Assembly (NCBI GenBank): GCA_022432975.1
Contig: CM039510.1
Span: 35,203,677-35,267,676, forward strand
Length of the DNA stretch: 64,000 bases
Source of the DNA: Begonia masoniana
Lineage: Eukaryota; Streptophyta; Magnoliopsida; Cucurbitales; Begoniaceae
Direction: 5' to 3'
Under the pieces are notes generated by a model. That model was not told where the DNA came from and made no database searches. It worked only from the letters and a program-made list of their open reading frames with translations. Made by a program: the position numbers and the translations under genes. This document shows positions 44,391-56,320 of the stretch, piece after piece (within the stretch, counting starts at the first letter, position 1; each line of letters opens with the position of its first letter).

Positions 44391-47189
44391 CGACTCTGAG
44401 CAATTTTTATTCGTTGTTTGATAGCAGCTATCACCTCGGACATCTGCTGTAATATCTCAAGGCTGATAAGCTTGGCTTCTCCGACCTCATCCTAACACAA
44501 TGGGGATCTACACTTTCTATCGTAAAGAGCTTCATAAGGAGCCATGCCAATTGTAGCCTGGTAGCTATTGTTGTAAGCAAAATCCACGAGTGGCAAATAT
44601 CTACTCCAAGGAGCATGAAATTCTAGCACGCACGACCTTAGCATATCCTCCAGTATTTGGATCGTTCTCTCGGATTGTCCGTCAGTCTGTGGATGAAATG
44701 TCGTGCTGAAATCTAACTTTGTACCCAAGGAGTTCTACAAACTTCTCCAAAACATGGAAATGAATCTGGGATCCCAGTCTGAGACGATCGATACAGGAAT
44801 GTCATGCAGCTTAATAATCTCATTGATATACAGCTCCGCGTACTGATCCATGGAGTACGTCGTCTTCACAGGTAGAAAATGGGCCGACTTCGTCAATCTG
44901 TCCACTATGACCCAAATGCTATTGTGGCCCTTAGCTGTCCTTGGAAGGCCAACAACAAAATCCATCGTTATGTTCTCCCATTTCTATTCGGGGATCGGGA
45001 TAGGCTTAAGCGTTCCACTTGGTCGTTGATGCTCAGCTTTGACTTGTTGACATATCATGCAAGACTCCACAAATTTGGCCACTTCATTCTTCATATTCAG
45101 CCACCAGAAGTGAAGTTTCAAGTTTTGATACATCTTTGTGCTTCCAGGATGCACAGAGAAAGAAGATGAGTGGGCTTCCGACAAGATGTTCTTCCGTAGC
45201 TCTTCGTCTTTCGGAATATACCATCTGCCTTTGAACTTCAGAATATCATCTCCCAAAAAACTGAAATCGGAAGAGGCCATAGGTAACTTGCTCACAATAT
45301 CAGCCATCTCCTTTGAATTGGTCTTCTGGGCTTCCTTAATTTTGTCCAGAACGGTGGGCCATAGTGCCAAGTCTGCTAGTATGGCTGATAGCCCAAAAAC
45401 TATCTCCATATCGAACTTTTGTATCTCTGTCCTCAAAGCCATTGATACGGCTGACATAGCCGGTTGCATAGTAGCTGGCATCCTGCTCAGTGCATCAGCT
45501 ACCACGTTAGCTTTACAAGGGTGGTAATTAATCTCAACATCGTAATATTTCACAAATTCTAACCACCGTCTTTGTCTCATGTTTAACTCTTTCTGGGTAA
45601 ATATGTACTTCAGGCTTTTGTGATCAGAAAAAAGCCTCACATGGATGTCCTTACAAGTGGTGTCTCCATACTTTCAGCGCAAATACAACTGCCGCTAGCT
45701 CGAGGTCATGTGTAGGGTAGTTTTGTTCATGGTTCTTCAATTGTCTGGATGCGTATGCTACCACTTTCCCTTCTTGAATTAATACACATCTCAAGCCAAC
45801 CTTGGAAGCATCACAGTATACGCTGAATTTGCCGTCTTCAACTGGCAATACTAACAGAGGAGCAGTGGTTAATTTATGCTTAAGTGTTTGAAAACTCACC
45901 TCACAAGCTTCAGACCACTTGAACTTTATGTCCTTCCTCGTTAAGCTGGTCATAGGCTTCGCTATTACAGAAAATCCCTTGATAAACTTTCTGTAATAAC
46001 CAGCTAACCCTATAAAACTCCATACCTCACTGGCATTTCTCGGTCTCGGCCATTCCTTCACTGCCAGAATCTTGGTTGGATCCACGGACACTCTTTCTGC
46101 TGACACCACATGGCCTAGGAAGTTAATTCTGCTCAACCAGAATTCGCACTTCGACAGTTTGGCATACAACCGGTGCTGTATTAGAGTAGATAGCACAATC
46201 GCCAGGTGCTCCTCGTGCTCGTCCTCACTTCTGGAATAAACCAAGATGTCGTCGATGAAGACGATTACAAATTTATCCAAGAAATCTTGGAATATCCTGT
46301 TAATCAAGTCCATAAATGCCGTCGGGGCATTAGTCAATCCAAAAGACATCACCAAGAACTCGTAGTGTCCGTACCGGGTCCTGAAGGCAGTCTTTGGAAT
46401 ATCGTCAGCTTTGACCTTCAATTGATAATAACTAGGAGCGCAAGTCAATCTTTGAAAATACCCGAGCCCCTTGTAGTTGGCCAGATAGATCGTCGATCCT
46501 CGGCAACGGGTACTTATTCTTGATGGTCAATTTGTTCAGCTCATGGTAATCGATGCACATACGTAGGGACCCATCTTTCTTCTTGACAAACAAGACGAGA
46601 GCACCCCACGGAGAGAAACTAGAGCGCACAAAACCCTTGTCCACCAATTCCTTTAGCTGAGCCTTCAACTCCCTCAGTTCTATTGGCGCCATACGATATG
46701 GATTCTTCGATATCGGTTCAGCACCAGGATATACGTCAAATTCAAACTCGATTTCACGATCAGGTGGCAATCCTGTAAGTCATCTAAGAAAACCTCTGAG
46801 AAGTCTCGAACTACCAGAATATTTTGAAGTTCCACCCCACTTTGCCTTTGAACATCTACTACGTGGGCAAGAAAACCGACACATCCTGACCTCATCAGCT
46901 GCTGAGCTTTCAAGGAAGATATAATAGGCATACGGTGTTTCTTTGGTATTGCCTAATAGGAGAACTCTACCTCATTCGGGCGCTTAAATGACACTAGCCC
47001 GGACCTGCAGTTGATGGTGGCGTGATGTCTAAACAGCCAATCCATCCCCAGAATAACATCGTATCTTTTCATACAGATGACGATAAGGTTGGCATACAAT
47101 TTCTGGTCTCCTACTGACACTATATCACCCCGTACAACCTGCTCGGAATGCATATACTCTCTGGACGGTAGCATAATGCTGTAGGGCTA
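44391..47189 (-). pseudogene. Ty3 pol (protease to integrase core), frameshifted, both ends missing
   Basis: Segments read on the minus strand: protease end (MLPSREYMHSEQVVRGDIVS, from 47174), reverse transcriptase ([29 protein letters not shown]), RNase H ([18 protein letters not shown]), integrase zinc site ([23 protein letters not shown]) and core ([19 protein letters not shown]). Breaks occur at about 46950, 46680-46770, 46440 and 45645, with stops at about 44982, 44733 and 44490. Several of the stops are TAG where Trp or Gln stands in the sister copy. Confidence 0.88.
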
Positions 47190-47190
47190 T

Positions 47191-47473
47191 TGTAACACCC
47201 AAGAATTTCCTATAATGCGTATAGGCCTAGGATTACATAGTTAGAGGGTTTCATGGTTACGAATGAAGTATGATGGAAAGAGTTTGACAAGTCAAACTTA
47301 ACAAGTGATTGGTTGAAAAATTGTTGTTTGAAAAGTCAACATAAAGGAACCAATAAAATGCTTGTAAAGAAAAGTGAATAATTTAATGAAAAGTGGTGGT
47401 TAAAAGAGAGTTATGTCATGTTGGAATGCATGTGAGAATGGGAGGGTTTAATTGCAAATTTAAAAAGAATTGT
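47191..47473 (+). repeat. Left part of a Ty3 LTR split by the Athila-like element
   Basis: It starts TGTAACACCC inside the protease of the inverted chromovirus and matches the solo LTR at 24705 over its first parts (for example TTTGACAAGTCAAA). It breaks off at the Athila target site. The 5-mer before it is GCTAT; the matching right flank is not identified. Confidence 0.7.
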
Positions 47474-48991
47474 TGATAAGTGTGTATTTTGCACACTTAT
47501 TCGTGCTTCTCATTCTTGTTTCGATTAGTTTTTCCTTGAGCATTTGAATGTATTTGATGTTGTTAGTGAGATTGTGCAGATAAGTTAAATTTTAACAGGT
47601 AATGGCGGAATTGAATCGAAATTAAGAAATAAAGACAAAAAGGAAGCAAAGCAGCAAAAGAATCGGATCACGATCGATCGTGATCGTACTGCGATCGATC
47701 GTGATTCGAGAGAAATTCATTCCAGAAGTCCAGACAGGGCCCGATCGCTCGGGCTTTGAACATCGATCGATCGTGATCGAGAAAGATTTCGTTCAAAGTT
47801 TCCCGAGACGGCCCGACTGATCGGGCTCAGCACCTCGATCGATCGTGATTCGAGAGTTTTTCATACCAAAATCCAGAGACGGCCCGATTGATCGGGCTTT
47901 GAAGCTCGATCAATCGTGATTAGCAGAGACATCACGACTAAAGCGTCGCGCGATCACGATCGATCGTGATTACATTACGATCGATCGTGAGTGCGGGAAA
48001 TTACAAAACAACGGATTCTTCAAATTATTGATCAGGTCGATCTCAGCCGTTGATTGATGGACCGTGGCCCTAAGTCGACAAAAGATAAAAGTCTGAACGG
48101 GAGGCAAGAGAAAAGACACAGCGAAATAGAGAGAAAAACCCTACGGAGACATCGGAGGCCGGATCGAGCAATTAGCGAGGATTGGGCGAATTCGACGAAA
48201 ATTTCTGAATTTTTGTTTCTTCTCTTCTTTTCCAACATGAATTACTTTACTATCTCTATAGTTTTCTTTAATTTTAGGATGAACTAAACTTTCGATTCTA
48301 GGGTTTCGACGTAACTCTGTTATGAATATTTAATTGTTTTAATTCAAGTTTATAGTTTTCTTATTCTTTTCTGTGTTGAGTAATCTATTTTGAACGTAAT
48401 ACTTAGGTTTGCTTGATCACCAAAACTAAGAATATTAGGGTTAATTCGGGATGCGAGAGCGGATAATTTAACTGTGCACTGAATAGATTACCTTAAAAAG
48501 GATCCTAGGCTTGAGATAGTTAGGGCGTTTGAGTGGTAATATAATTTCTTGCTCTTAATGTATTCAATTAACTCTCAGGATTAGAGACCGAGATGTGATA
48601 ATTCGTTAATTGAATAAGTTTGTCTTTGCTTGAGAGAGATTGATGAATATTTTTGTGAAATTGCCATCAACACGAAGGAATAAGAATTAATTACTTGAAT
48701 TAGAGTTATTAAATAGGATTAGCTAAGTGAAATCGAAACCCTGAAAATTTTCTCATCATATAATCTTACTCTTTTATATCTAATTCTATTATTTAAATTG
48801 TTCAATTTCTTTTATTTGAATTATTTTAGTTTAAAATCTTAAATCATCAACATATTATTTCTTTTCAATTTAAACTGAAATTTAGATATTCAATATTTAA
48901 CATATTTATTCCTCGTGGGATCGACACTCGTACTTACACACACTTTATTACTTTTGCGTCACGTGCACTTGCAGTATAATTTTTCGCAACA
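47474..48991 (+). repeat. Athila 5' LTR
   Basis: It contains a cluster of GATC palindromes (47660-47995): the 20-bp perfect palindrome GATCACGATCGATCGTGATC near 47665, several CGATCGATCGTGAT copies, and snap-backs CCCGATCGCTCGGG and CCCGATTGATCGGG. Near 48230-48300 lies a possible leader. Confidence 0.93.
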
Positions 48992-48997
48992 AGTTTT

Positions 48998-49015
48998 TGG
49001 CGCCGTTGCCGGGGA
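48998..49015 (+). other. tRNA-Asp primer binding site
   Basis: TGGCGCCGTTGCCGGGGA starts 7 bp after the LTR end. It is complementary to the 3' end of tRNA-Asp. Confidence 0.88.
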
Positions 49016-49112
49016 TTTAATTTTGTTATTATTGAATTATTTGATTTTAGTTTATATTTGAATTTTCTTTTGCTGCTAGACTTAAATTGTATTATTTTCA
49101 CATTACAGGTGT

Positions 49113-49800
49113 ATGCGAAAATTAGGTACTGCCAACCTAATCCCTCTCGACGCTGAAATTGAACGAACCTGTCGCCGAAATCGAAGGGAAACAAGACAAG
49201 CAATTATGGCAGATAATCAAAATGCAGATGTACAACCGATTATCGAGACTGAGGGAGTCGGGTCGACGAACATTACTCGATTATGTTATGCCATCCATGG
49301 ACGGGGTTCAATCAGCAATTCGAAAACCTGCCATCACGTGCAACAATTTTGAAATTAAGCCGGGTACAATACAGATGATTCAATAGTATCAATTTTGTGG
49401 TCTGCCTAACGAAGACCCCAAGGATCATATTGCTAGCTTCGTCGAGGTCTGTGATACTTTTAAATACCATGATGTCTCTGAGGATGCTATCAAGCTCAGG
49501 TTATTCCCTTTCACCCTAAGAGATTGCACGCGAAGAACTGGTTGAATTCCTTACCCTCTGATTCAATTACCACGTGGAATGAATTAGTGCAGAAATTTCT
49601 ATCCAAATTATTTCCCTTTGAAAAGATGGCAAAACTCCGCAATGAGATCACCAATTTTACTCAATTTGATGGTGAGACAATCTATGAAGCATGGGGCCGA
49701 TTCAAGGAGCTTTTGAGAAGAATGCCTCCAACATGGTCTACCACAATGGATGCAAATACAGACATTCTTCATTGGCTTATCAGTTTCTACACGGACTCTT
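49113..49800 (+). pseudogene. Athila gag, three frameshifts and a stop
   Basis: The natural start is ATG 49113 (MRKLGTANLIPLDAEIERT). After a frameshift near 49280 the frame reads LLDYVMPSMDG and ITCNNFEIKPG, meets TAG at 49384, continues FCGLPNEDPKDHIASFVEVC, shifts again near 49520 (NWLNSLPSDSITTWNELVQK, the Retrotrans_gag core) and once more near 49785 into the pol frame. Gag would form the particle shell; this copy cannot make it in one piece. Confidence 0.85.
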
Positions 49801-52800
49801 GTCAACTCAGCAGCTGGTGGATCACTATTACAAAAGACGGAAGTGGAGGCGTTCAACCTGTTAGAGGAGTTATCCCTCAATAATGATCAGTGCCAGGTTG
49901 AACGTCAGATTTTGAGGAGGCAGCCAAATACCCCAGAAATGGAAGCGATAAAAGCATTGACTACACAGATTGCATCCCTCACTCAGCACATCCAGGTTAA
50001 TCAAGCTCTAGTTAATGCAATTCATTCCCCAATCATCCAATGTCAGTGGTGCCAAGGACCACATGCTAGTGAAAATTGTCAGCAAGGGAACCAAATGGCT
50101 GGCAATTCGTCTGAACAAGCTCAATTTGTGGGAAATTATACTAGACCAACATACCAGAATTCAGGGAATTATTTTAATGGGGGGCGCAACAATCACCCGA
50201 ATTTTTCATGGAAAAATCAGAACAACGCCGTGCAACCGCCTCGAGTACCTCAACAAGGACCACCAGTGCAGGAAAGGAAAGTTAATCTTGAAGAGTTAAT
50301 TGCCAAAGTGGGTGAGCGCACTAGTAGTATCATTGCCGAAATGGGGGAGCATACTAATAAATTTATGGCTGAAACACGCACTACCTTGCAAAACCAGTCA
50401 GCTCAAATTCGAAGTTTGGAGACTCAAATGGGCCAGATGGCAGCTGCATTAAATGGTCGCCCTCAAGGCGCATTACCTAGCTCCACTGAAGTCAATCCTA
50501 GAGGCCAGTGCAATGCCATCACACTTCGGAGTGGAGCAGTGATTGAAAATTGTACTAAAGAAAATAAGAAAGTGGTCGCACATGACGGAGTGCATTTGTC
50601 ATCATCCGAGTCCACACCAATGGATAAAGAGCTACTGGACGCTCCATCTCAGATTCCAAAGGAGATTATCCCCAAATTTCCTTTCCCACAACGCCTGAAA
50701 AATGCAAAGTTGGATAAACAGTTTGAAAAATTTTTGAAGGTGTTCAAGCAGCTTCACATCAACATCCCATTTGCAGAAGCCCTAGAGCAAATGCCAACTT
50801 ATGCAAAATTTTTAAAAGAGGTTTTATCCCATAAAAGGAAAATAGAGGATTGTGGTACGATCGCCCTTTCTGAAGAATGCAGTGCAATAATTCAACGTAA
50901 ACTACCACAAAAATTGAAAGATCCGGGCAGTTTTACGGTTCCATGTGAGATTGGAAATTACATCTTCGAGCGTGTATTATGTGATTTAGGTGCAAGCATC
51001 AATCTAATGCCTCTTTCTATCTTTCAAAGGCTTGAACTAGGGGAAGCAAAACCAACAAGGGTAATTTTACAGATGGCCGACCGATCAATCAAACATCCAA
51101 GAGGAACAATCGAAGATGTGTTGGTTAAAGTCGACAAATTTATATTCCCAGCAAACTTTGTAGTTCTCGACATGGAGGAGGATCGGGACATACCTATTAT
51201 TTTAGGCAGGCCATTCTTAGCTACAGGGGGTGCCATGATCGATGTTCAGAGGGGAGAGTTGAAATTGCGCTTGCAAGATGAAGAAGTGACATTTAATGTA
51301 TTTAACTCCATGAAATATCCGAAAGCTAGCGATGATATATTTAGAATTGACTCTCTCGAATCAGCGGTGGACGAAGTTTCTCTTCAGTCTAGTGATCCTC
51401 TCGAGGTGGCTTTACTAAATCATGATGTGTTTTTCGATTTTGACTCTTCTGCGCAGGAATTTATATCATGGATGGATTCGTTCGAGCCTAATCGAAGAAG
51501 GTATTTCGAAAGTTTGGGGGAGCCACCAGTTAGAGTCTTACCTTCTATTGAGAGCCCACCCGAGTTGGAGCTAAAGCCACTACCGTCCCACCTCAGGTAT
51601 GCATTCATTGGTGCTAACTCAACTCTTCCAGTCATTATTGCAGGTGACTTATCTAAGACGAAGGAGGAGAAATTGTTGCGAATACTTCGGACATACAAGG
51701 TGGCTATTGGGTGGACACTGTCAGATATCAAAGGAATCAGTTCTTCATTTTGCATGCATCGGATTTTAATGGAAGAAGAGCATCGACCATCTGTAGAGCA
51801 TCAACGCCGTTTAAAACCAGCCATGAAAGAGGTTGTGCGAAAGGAAGTTTTAAAGTGGTTGGACGCAGGGGTTATCTATCCGATCTCAGATAGTTTGTGG
51901 GTGAGTCCAGTGCAGTGTGTGCCAAAGAAAAGTGGAATGACAGTAGTCAAAAATGAGAATGATGAGTTTATTGCATCTAGAACAGTCACCGGTTGGAGAA
52001 TTTGTATAGATTATCGGAAGTTGAACAAGGCTACACGGAAAGATCACTTCCCATTGCCGTTTATTGATCAGATGTTGGATAGACTTGCTGGGCACGAATA
52101 TTATTGCTTTCTCGAAGGGTATTCCAGATATAATCAGATTGCTATTGCCCCAGAAGATCAAGAAAAGACGACTTTTACATGCCCCTATGGTACTTTTGCA
52201 TTCCGTCGGATGCCATTCGGCTTATGTAATGCACTAGCTACATTTCAACGATGCATGATGGCTATTTTCTCTGATATGGTGGAGCGATTCATAGAGATCT
52301 TCATGGATGATTTTTCAGTCTTCAGATCTTCCTTTGATTCATGCTTAGAAAATTTATCCAAGGTGCTCGAACGATGTGTTGAGACAAATCTGGTACTTAA
52401 TTGGGAAAAATGTCACTTTATGGTGAAAGAAGGTATTGTACTTGGGCATCGGATTTCATCGCAAGGAATTGAGGTAGACCGAGCTAAAAGTGTCGCTATC
52501 GAGAAGTTGCCACCACCGACCACAGTTAAAGGAGTACGGAGCTTTCTTGGACATGCAGGTTTCTACCGAAGGTTCATAAAAGATTTCTCTAAGATCACCA
52601 AACCGCTATGTCAGTTATTGGAAAATGGAGTACCATTTATCTTTACCGCAGAGTGTCTTGCAGCTTTCAATATGTTAAAGGAGAAACTTGTGTCAGCCCC
52701 CATCATAGTCGCACCTGATTGGGAACTACCATTTGAAATTATGAGTGATGCTAGTGACTTTGCTGTAGGACCAATTCTGGGACAGAGAAAGGATAAAGTA

Positions 52801-54464
52801 TTCCATACAATTTATTATGCCAGCCGCACTCTTAATGATGCCCAACTCAACTATGCCACCACTGAGAAAGAATTGTTAGCAGTAGTCTTTGCATTTGACA
52901 AGTTCCGTCCCTATGTTATCGGCAACAAGGTTACAGTTTATACGGATCATTCAGCTATCAAATATTTGATGGAAAAGAAGGATGCCAAGCCTCAGTTGAT
53001 TCGATGGGTACTACTTCTGCAAGAATTTGATATTGTGATCAAGGACAAGAAAGGCACAGAGAACTTGGTAGCTGATCACTTATCTCGGTTGGAAACACGA
53101 GCTCATGTACCTGATAGTGAGGTTCAAATAGTTGAAGATTTTCCAGATGAAAAGATCATTGCAATTGAAGTATTACCGTGGTACGCTGATTATGTGAACT
53201 TTCTTGCCAGTGGAGTTATACCATCCGATTTGTCGCATCACCAAAAGAAGAAATTTTTCGCCGATGTCAAGCTATTTTATTGGGAAGAGCCGATTCTATA
53301 CAAACACTGTGCAGATCAAGTTATCCGACGTTGTATCCCGAAAGATGAGGTAATATCTGTATTAACCCACTGTCATTCGTTGGAATGTGGCGGACACTTT
53401 GGTGGATTACGAACAGCAGCTAAGGTCCTTCAGTGTGGATTTTACTGGCCCACTTTGTTTAAAGATGCCTATTCGTTTGTTGTCGCTTGTGATCGATGTC
53501 AACGGACCGGTAATATTTCTCGCCGTAATGAGATGCCTTTGACTAATATTTTGGAGGTTGAGCTGTTTGATGTATGGGGTATTGACTTTATGAGACCGTT
53601 TCCATCGTCGTACAATAACAAATATATTCTTTTGGCAGTGGATTATGTTTCCAAGTGGGTTGAGGCGATAGCTTCGCCAACCAATGATGGCAAGGTGGTC
53701 TTGAGTTTTCTGCAGAAGAATATTTTCACTCGCTTTGGCACACCTCGGGCTATCATTAGTGACGAGGGAACTCACTTCTGCAATAGGCAGTTTGCAGCAC
53801 TACTCAATAAGTATGGGGTAAAGCATCGGAAGGCACTGGGATATCACCCTCAATCAAATGGGCAGGCCGAAGTCTCTAATCGAGAAGTGAAGAAGATCCT
53901 TGAGAAAACAGTTGCAAATTCAAGAAAAGATTGGGCTCGCAAGTTGGATGATGCTTTATGGGCGTACCGGACCACTTTCAAAACTCCCCTGGTCATGTCA
54001 CCATATCGGTTGGTATTCGGGAAAGCATGTCACTTACCAGTTGAGTTGGAACACCGTGCTTTGTGGGCGATGAAGAAGCTGAATTTTGAGTTCACAGCAA
54101 CAGGTCAAAAACGTCTCCTTCAAATCAATGAGCTGGACGAACTGAGAAATAATACGTATGAGAATTCAAAAATATACAAGGAGAAGACCAAAGCATGGCA
54201 CGACAAGCACATTGTGGAGAAAGATCTATCCCCCGGACAACAGGTACTTTTATTTAACTCCTGTTTGAAATTGTTTCCAGGAAAGCTAAAGTCGAGATGG
54301 TCGGGTCCCTTTACGGTGGTGCAAATATTCCCTCATGGAGCTGTTGAGTTACAATGCGCCGATGGCACGACATTCAAGGTGAACGGCCAACGAGTGAAAC
54401 CTTACTTTGGCTGCACTATTCCAAGTAACTCCTCGGTCACTCAACTCATTCCCGAAGAGTAGAC
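49785..54464 (+). CDS. Athila gag end and pol: protease, reverse transcriptase, RNase H, integrase (long open frame)
   Basis: The frame is open for more than 1550 codons to TAG 54460-54462; its ATG at 49750 lies in broken gag, so the true start is upstream. In order: gag end with a knuckle-like [13 protein letters not shown]; protease with [15 protein letters not shown] (about 50980); reverse transcriptase with [20 protein letters not shown] and FMDDFSVF (about 52300); RNase H ([22 protein letters not shown]); integrase zinc site ([18 protein letters not shown]) and core with GIDFM, SDEGTHF and [14 protein letters not shown] (Asp, Asp, Glu present). In reverse transcriptase motif A the sequence is [10 protein letters not shown]: Glu stands at the position of the first catalytic Asp, which should abolish polymerase activity even though the frame is intact. 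Confidence 0.9.
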
Positions 54465-55183
54465 GCACCCTTACGTCCGGCTGAAGACGGTAAATCAAGC
54501 ACTTAGTGGGAGGTAACCCATTGAATTGAAATTTATTTTATTTCATTTTAGTTTTTATTTTTTAATTTTTATTTTTTTATTTTTATTTTTTTATTTTTAT
54601 TTTTATTTTTTATTTTTTCTTTTTTATTTTTTCGGTATTTTTAATGATTCTTTTTGTGTTCTAGTTTTATAAAAAAAAAAAAAAAAATTTGAAAATGACA
54701 GAAATTTAAAAAGGAGGGATAGTCGATGTCGACTATCACCCTTCACCGAGCGCGAAACTCAGCCCCGACAACCGACACTCTCAGCTCCGACCACCACCCT
54801 CAGCCGTCTGCGCCGTCTTTCCACCGAGTTTCCTCACTGCGAGCTCCTCTGTTCCAGCGCTCCGATTCTCCGCTGCTCTCCTGCCCCTCGACATTTTTCG
54901 TCGCCCATCCGCCGCACTATCTGTTCAGGTTCTCTTCGTTGGATTGTGGGTATTATTCTGAAATTATTTGTGCACTCTTTGGCTGCTATATTTGTTTGCA
55001 AAGGTTATTCGATATTGTTTTCTTGGACTGATTCTCAAGTTTGGGGGAAGCTAGATGTTTTGACATTGCCGAGCTCACTCTCAGTAAATTCTGCCCACCA
55101 ACTGTTTGATAAATTGCCTGTGAGAGAGTTGGCTCTGGCTCTTGGACTTTTTGTGACGTAACCACCGATCTGTCGATTTCACA
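54465..55183 (+). other. Spacer between Athila pol and the post-pol ORF
   Basis: It includes a long T/A-rich run built from TTTTTATTTTTA-like units (54530-54640), a poly-A run at 54671, a CT-rich leader with a short open frame from 54726 that I do not support, and the first internal AAGTTTGGGGG tract (about 55036). It probably serves as leader for the post-pol ORF. Confidence 0.5.
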
Positions 55184-56320
55184 ATGGCTTCTAAGCGCTT
55201 GAGAGGGTCCTCTAGTACCTCCAGTTCTTCACGGCCTAGTCCGTTTCCACATTCGTTCCTCAATGATGAGGCAAAGACATTTTATCAGCAATTTATGTTA
55301 ACGGACAAGGCCTTAATTTGTGAGGTGCAATTTCAACCGGACAGGAGTGATGGAAATATCTTGGCAATGCTCCAACAGAGGAATTGGGCGGAAGTAGCCG
55401 TCTTAGGGGGTGATGCAAATGTGAGCGTAGTTAGAGAATTTTATGCGAATTTGAAAGCTTCAAAAGTTGATGCCCCAGGTAACCGTTCGAAATAAAGTTA
55501 TTGAGTTCTCAGCTGAAGTAATTAATGCAAAATTTGGATTGCCAAATATCCCGGATGACGACTTCCAATCATTACTGACCGCTGGACCTGATTATGATGC
55601 AATTTTACGCGAGATGGGCCATCGACGGGCTCAATGGGTTTACACAAGGTCTGCTAATACTTTGCCGCGTTATCTAGTTCTGAGCAGCTTGAATCGATAT
55701 GCTCAAGCTTGGTGTAGGTTCATTCGGTGTAATCTGATGCCGACTTCCCAAAAAACCGAATTTACTAGAGAACGTGTAGTGCTGCTTTACTGCATTTTAA
55801 AAGGCATGTCGATTGATGTCGGACGGATTATACATAACAATATTGCAGCATACCGTCACAACACGGTGAACGCGGCCCACATTCATCCAGTATTGATCAC
55901 ACAGCTTTGTGTTGCCCAACACGTATTGATGACTTCTGATGACGAACCTTGGGTCCAGCAAACTGTCTTTGGCTCATCAACATCTCGCGGATAGCTAACT
56001 GGCCTCATGGTCGGGCTCGCCCTGATGGATTGGGATTTATTGAATATGATCCTGAAGCGGAGGTTCCTCCTCAACCCATGCCGGCCTTTCGTCTCTCTAA
56101 AGGGACTTCGTCCTTTTCCATACCAAGAATTCGCCAAAACGACGCTGATGCTCGCCTTAAACGGCGCTATAAAAGGCAGGGGTCTGCTTCCACTACACTT
56201 GGCGCATCTTCCTCTTCTGCTGGGCCATCTTCTTCTCCGGCTTCGGATGATGTTAAGCAAATGTTTGAGGCTTTAACTCTTGGTCAACAGCGGTTGGAGC
56301 ACCGCCTTCAAGATCTTTAA
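55184..56320 (+). pseudogene. Post-pol (envelope-position) ORF of the Athila element, two frameshifts
   Basis: The start is ATG 55184 (MASKRLRGSSSTSSSSRPSP). The first frame holds FLNDEAKTFYQQF and FYANLKASKV; it shifts near 55480 to VTVRNKVIEFSAEVINAKFG and LLYCILKGMSIDVGRII, and again near 55970 to a low-complexity tail (GASSSSAGPSSSPASDD) ending in TAA 56318-56320. FLN-EA-YxxF and FYANL occur also in the Sirevirus ORF at 3114-6030; both look like the Pfam family of putative plant transposon proteins (PF20167, from memory). No membrane helix or signal peptide is evident. Function unknown. Confidence 0.72.

Larger units (their letters stand above)
42470..47190 (-). mobile_element. Inverted Tekay/Del-like chromovirus fragment with an internal deletion
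   Basis: On the minus strand the order is protease, reverse transcriptase, RNase H, integrase, then LTR. The end of the LTR is complete (TGTGACAGCCC at 42470 on the + strand). About 0.5 kb of integrase end, the polypurine tract and the start of the LTR are missing: at about 44391 the integrase frame jumps straight into the middle of the LTR, next to the donor GTAAGTTC. At the right the protease is cut at 47190 by another LTR. It is closely related to the + strand copy at 36154-42469, so the two make a large inverted repeat. Confidence 0.87.

Noticed and set aside
54726..55031. A 101-codon open frame before the Athila post-pol ORF
   Set aside because: It is Ser/Pro/His-rich with no known motif and lies in the leader; the ORF at 55184 has the family-like start.
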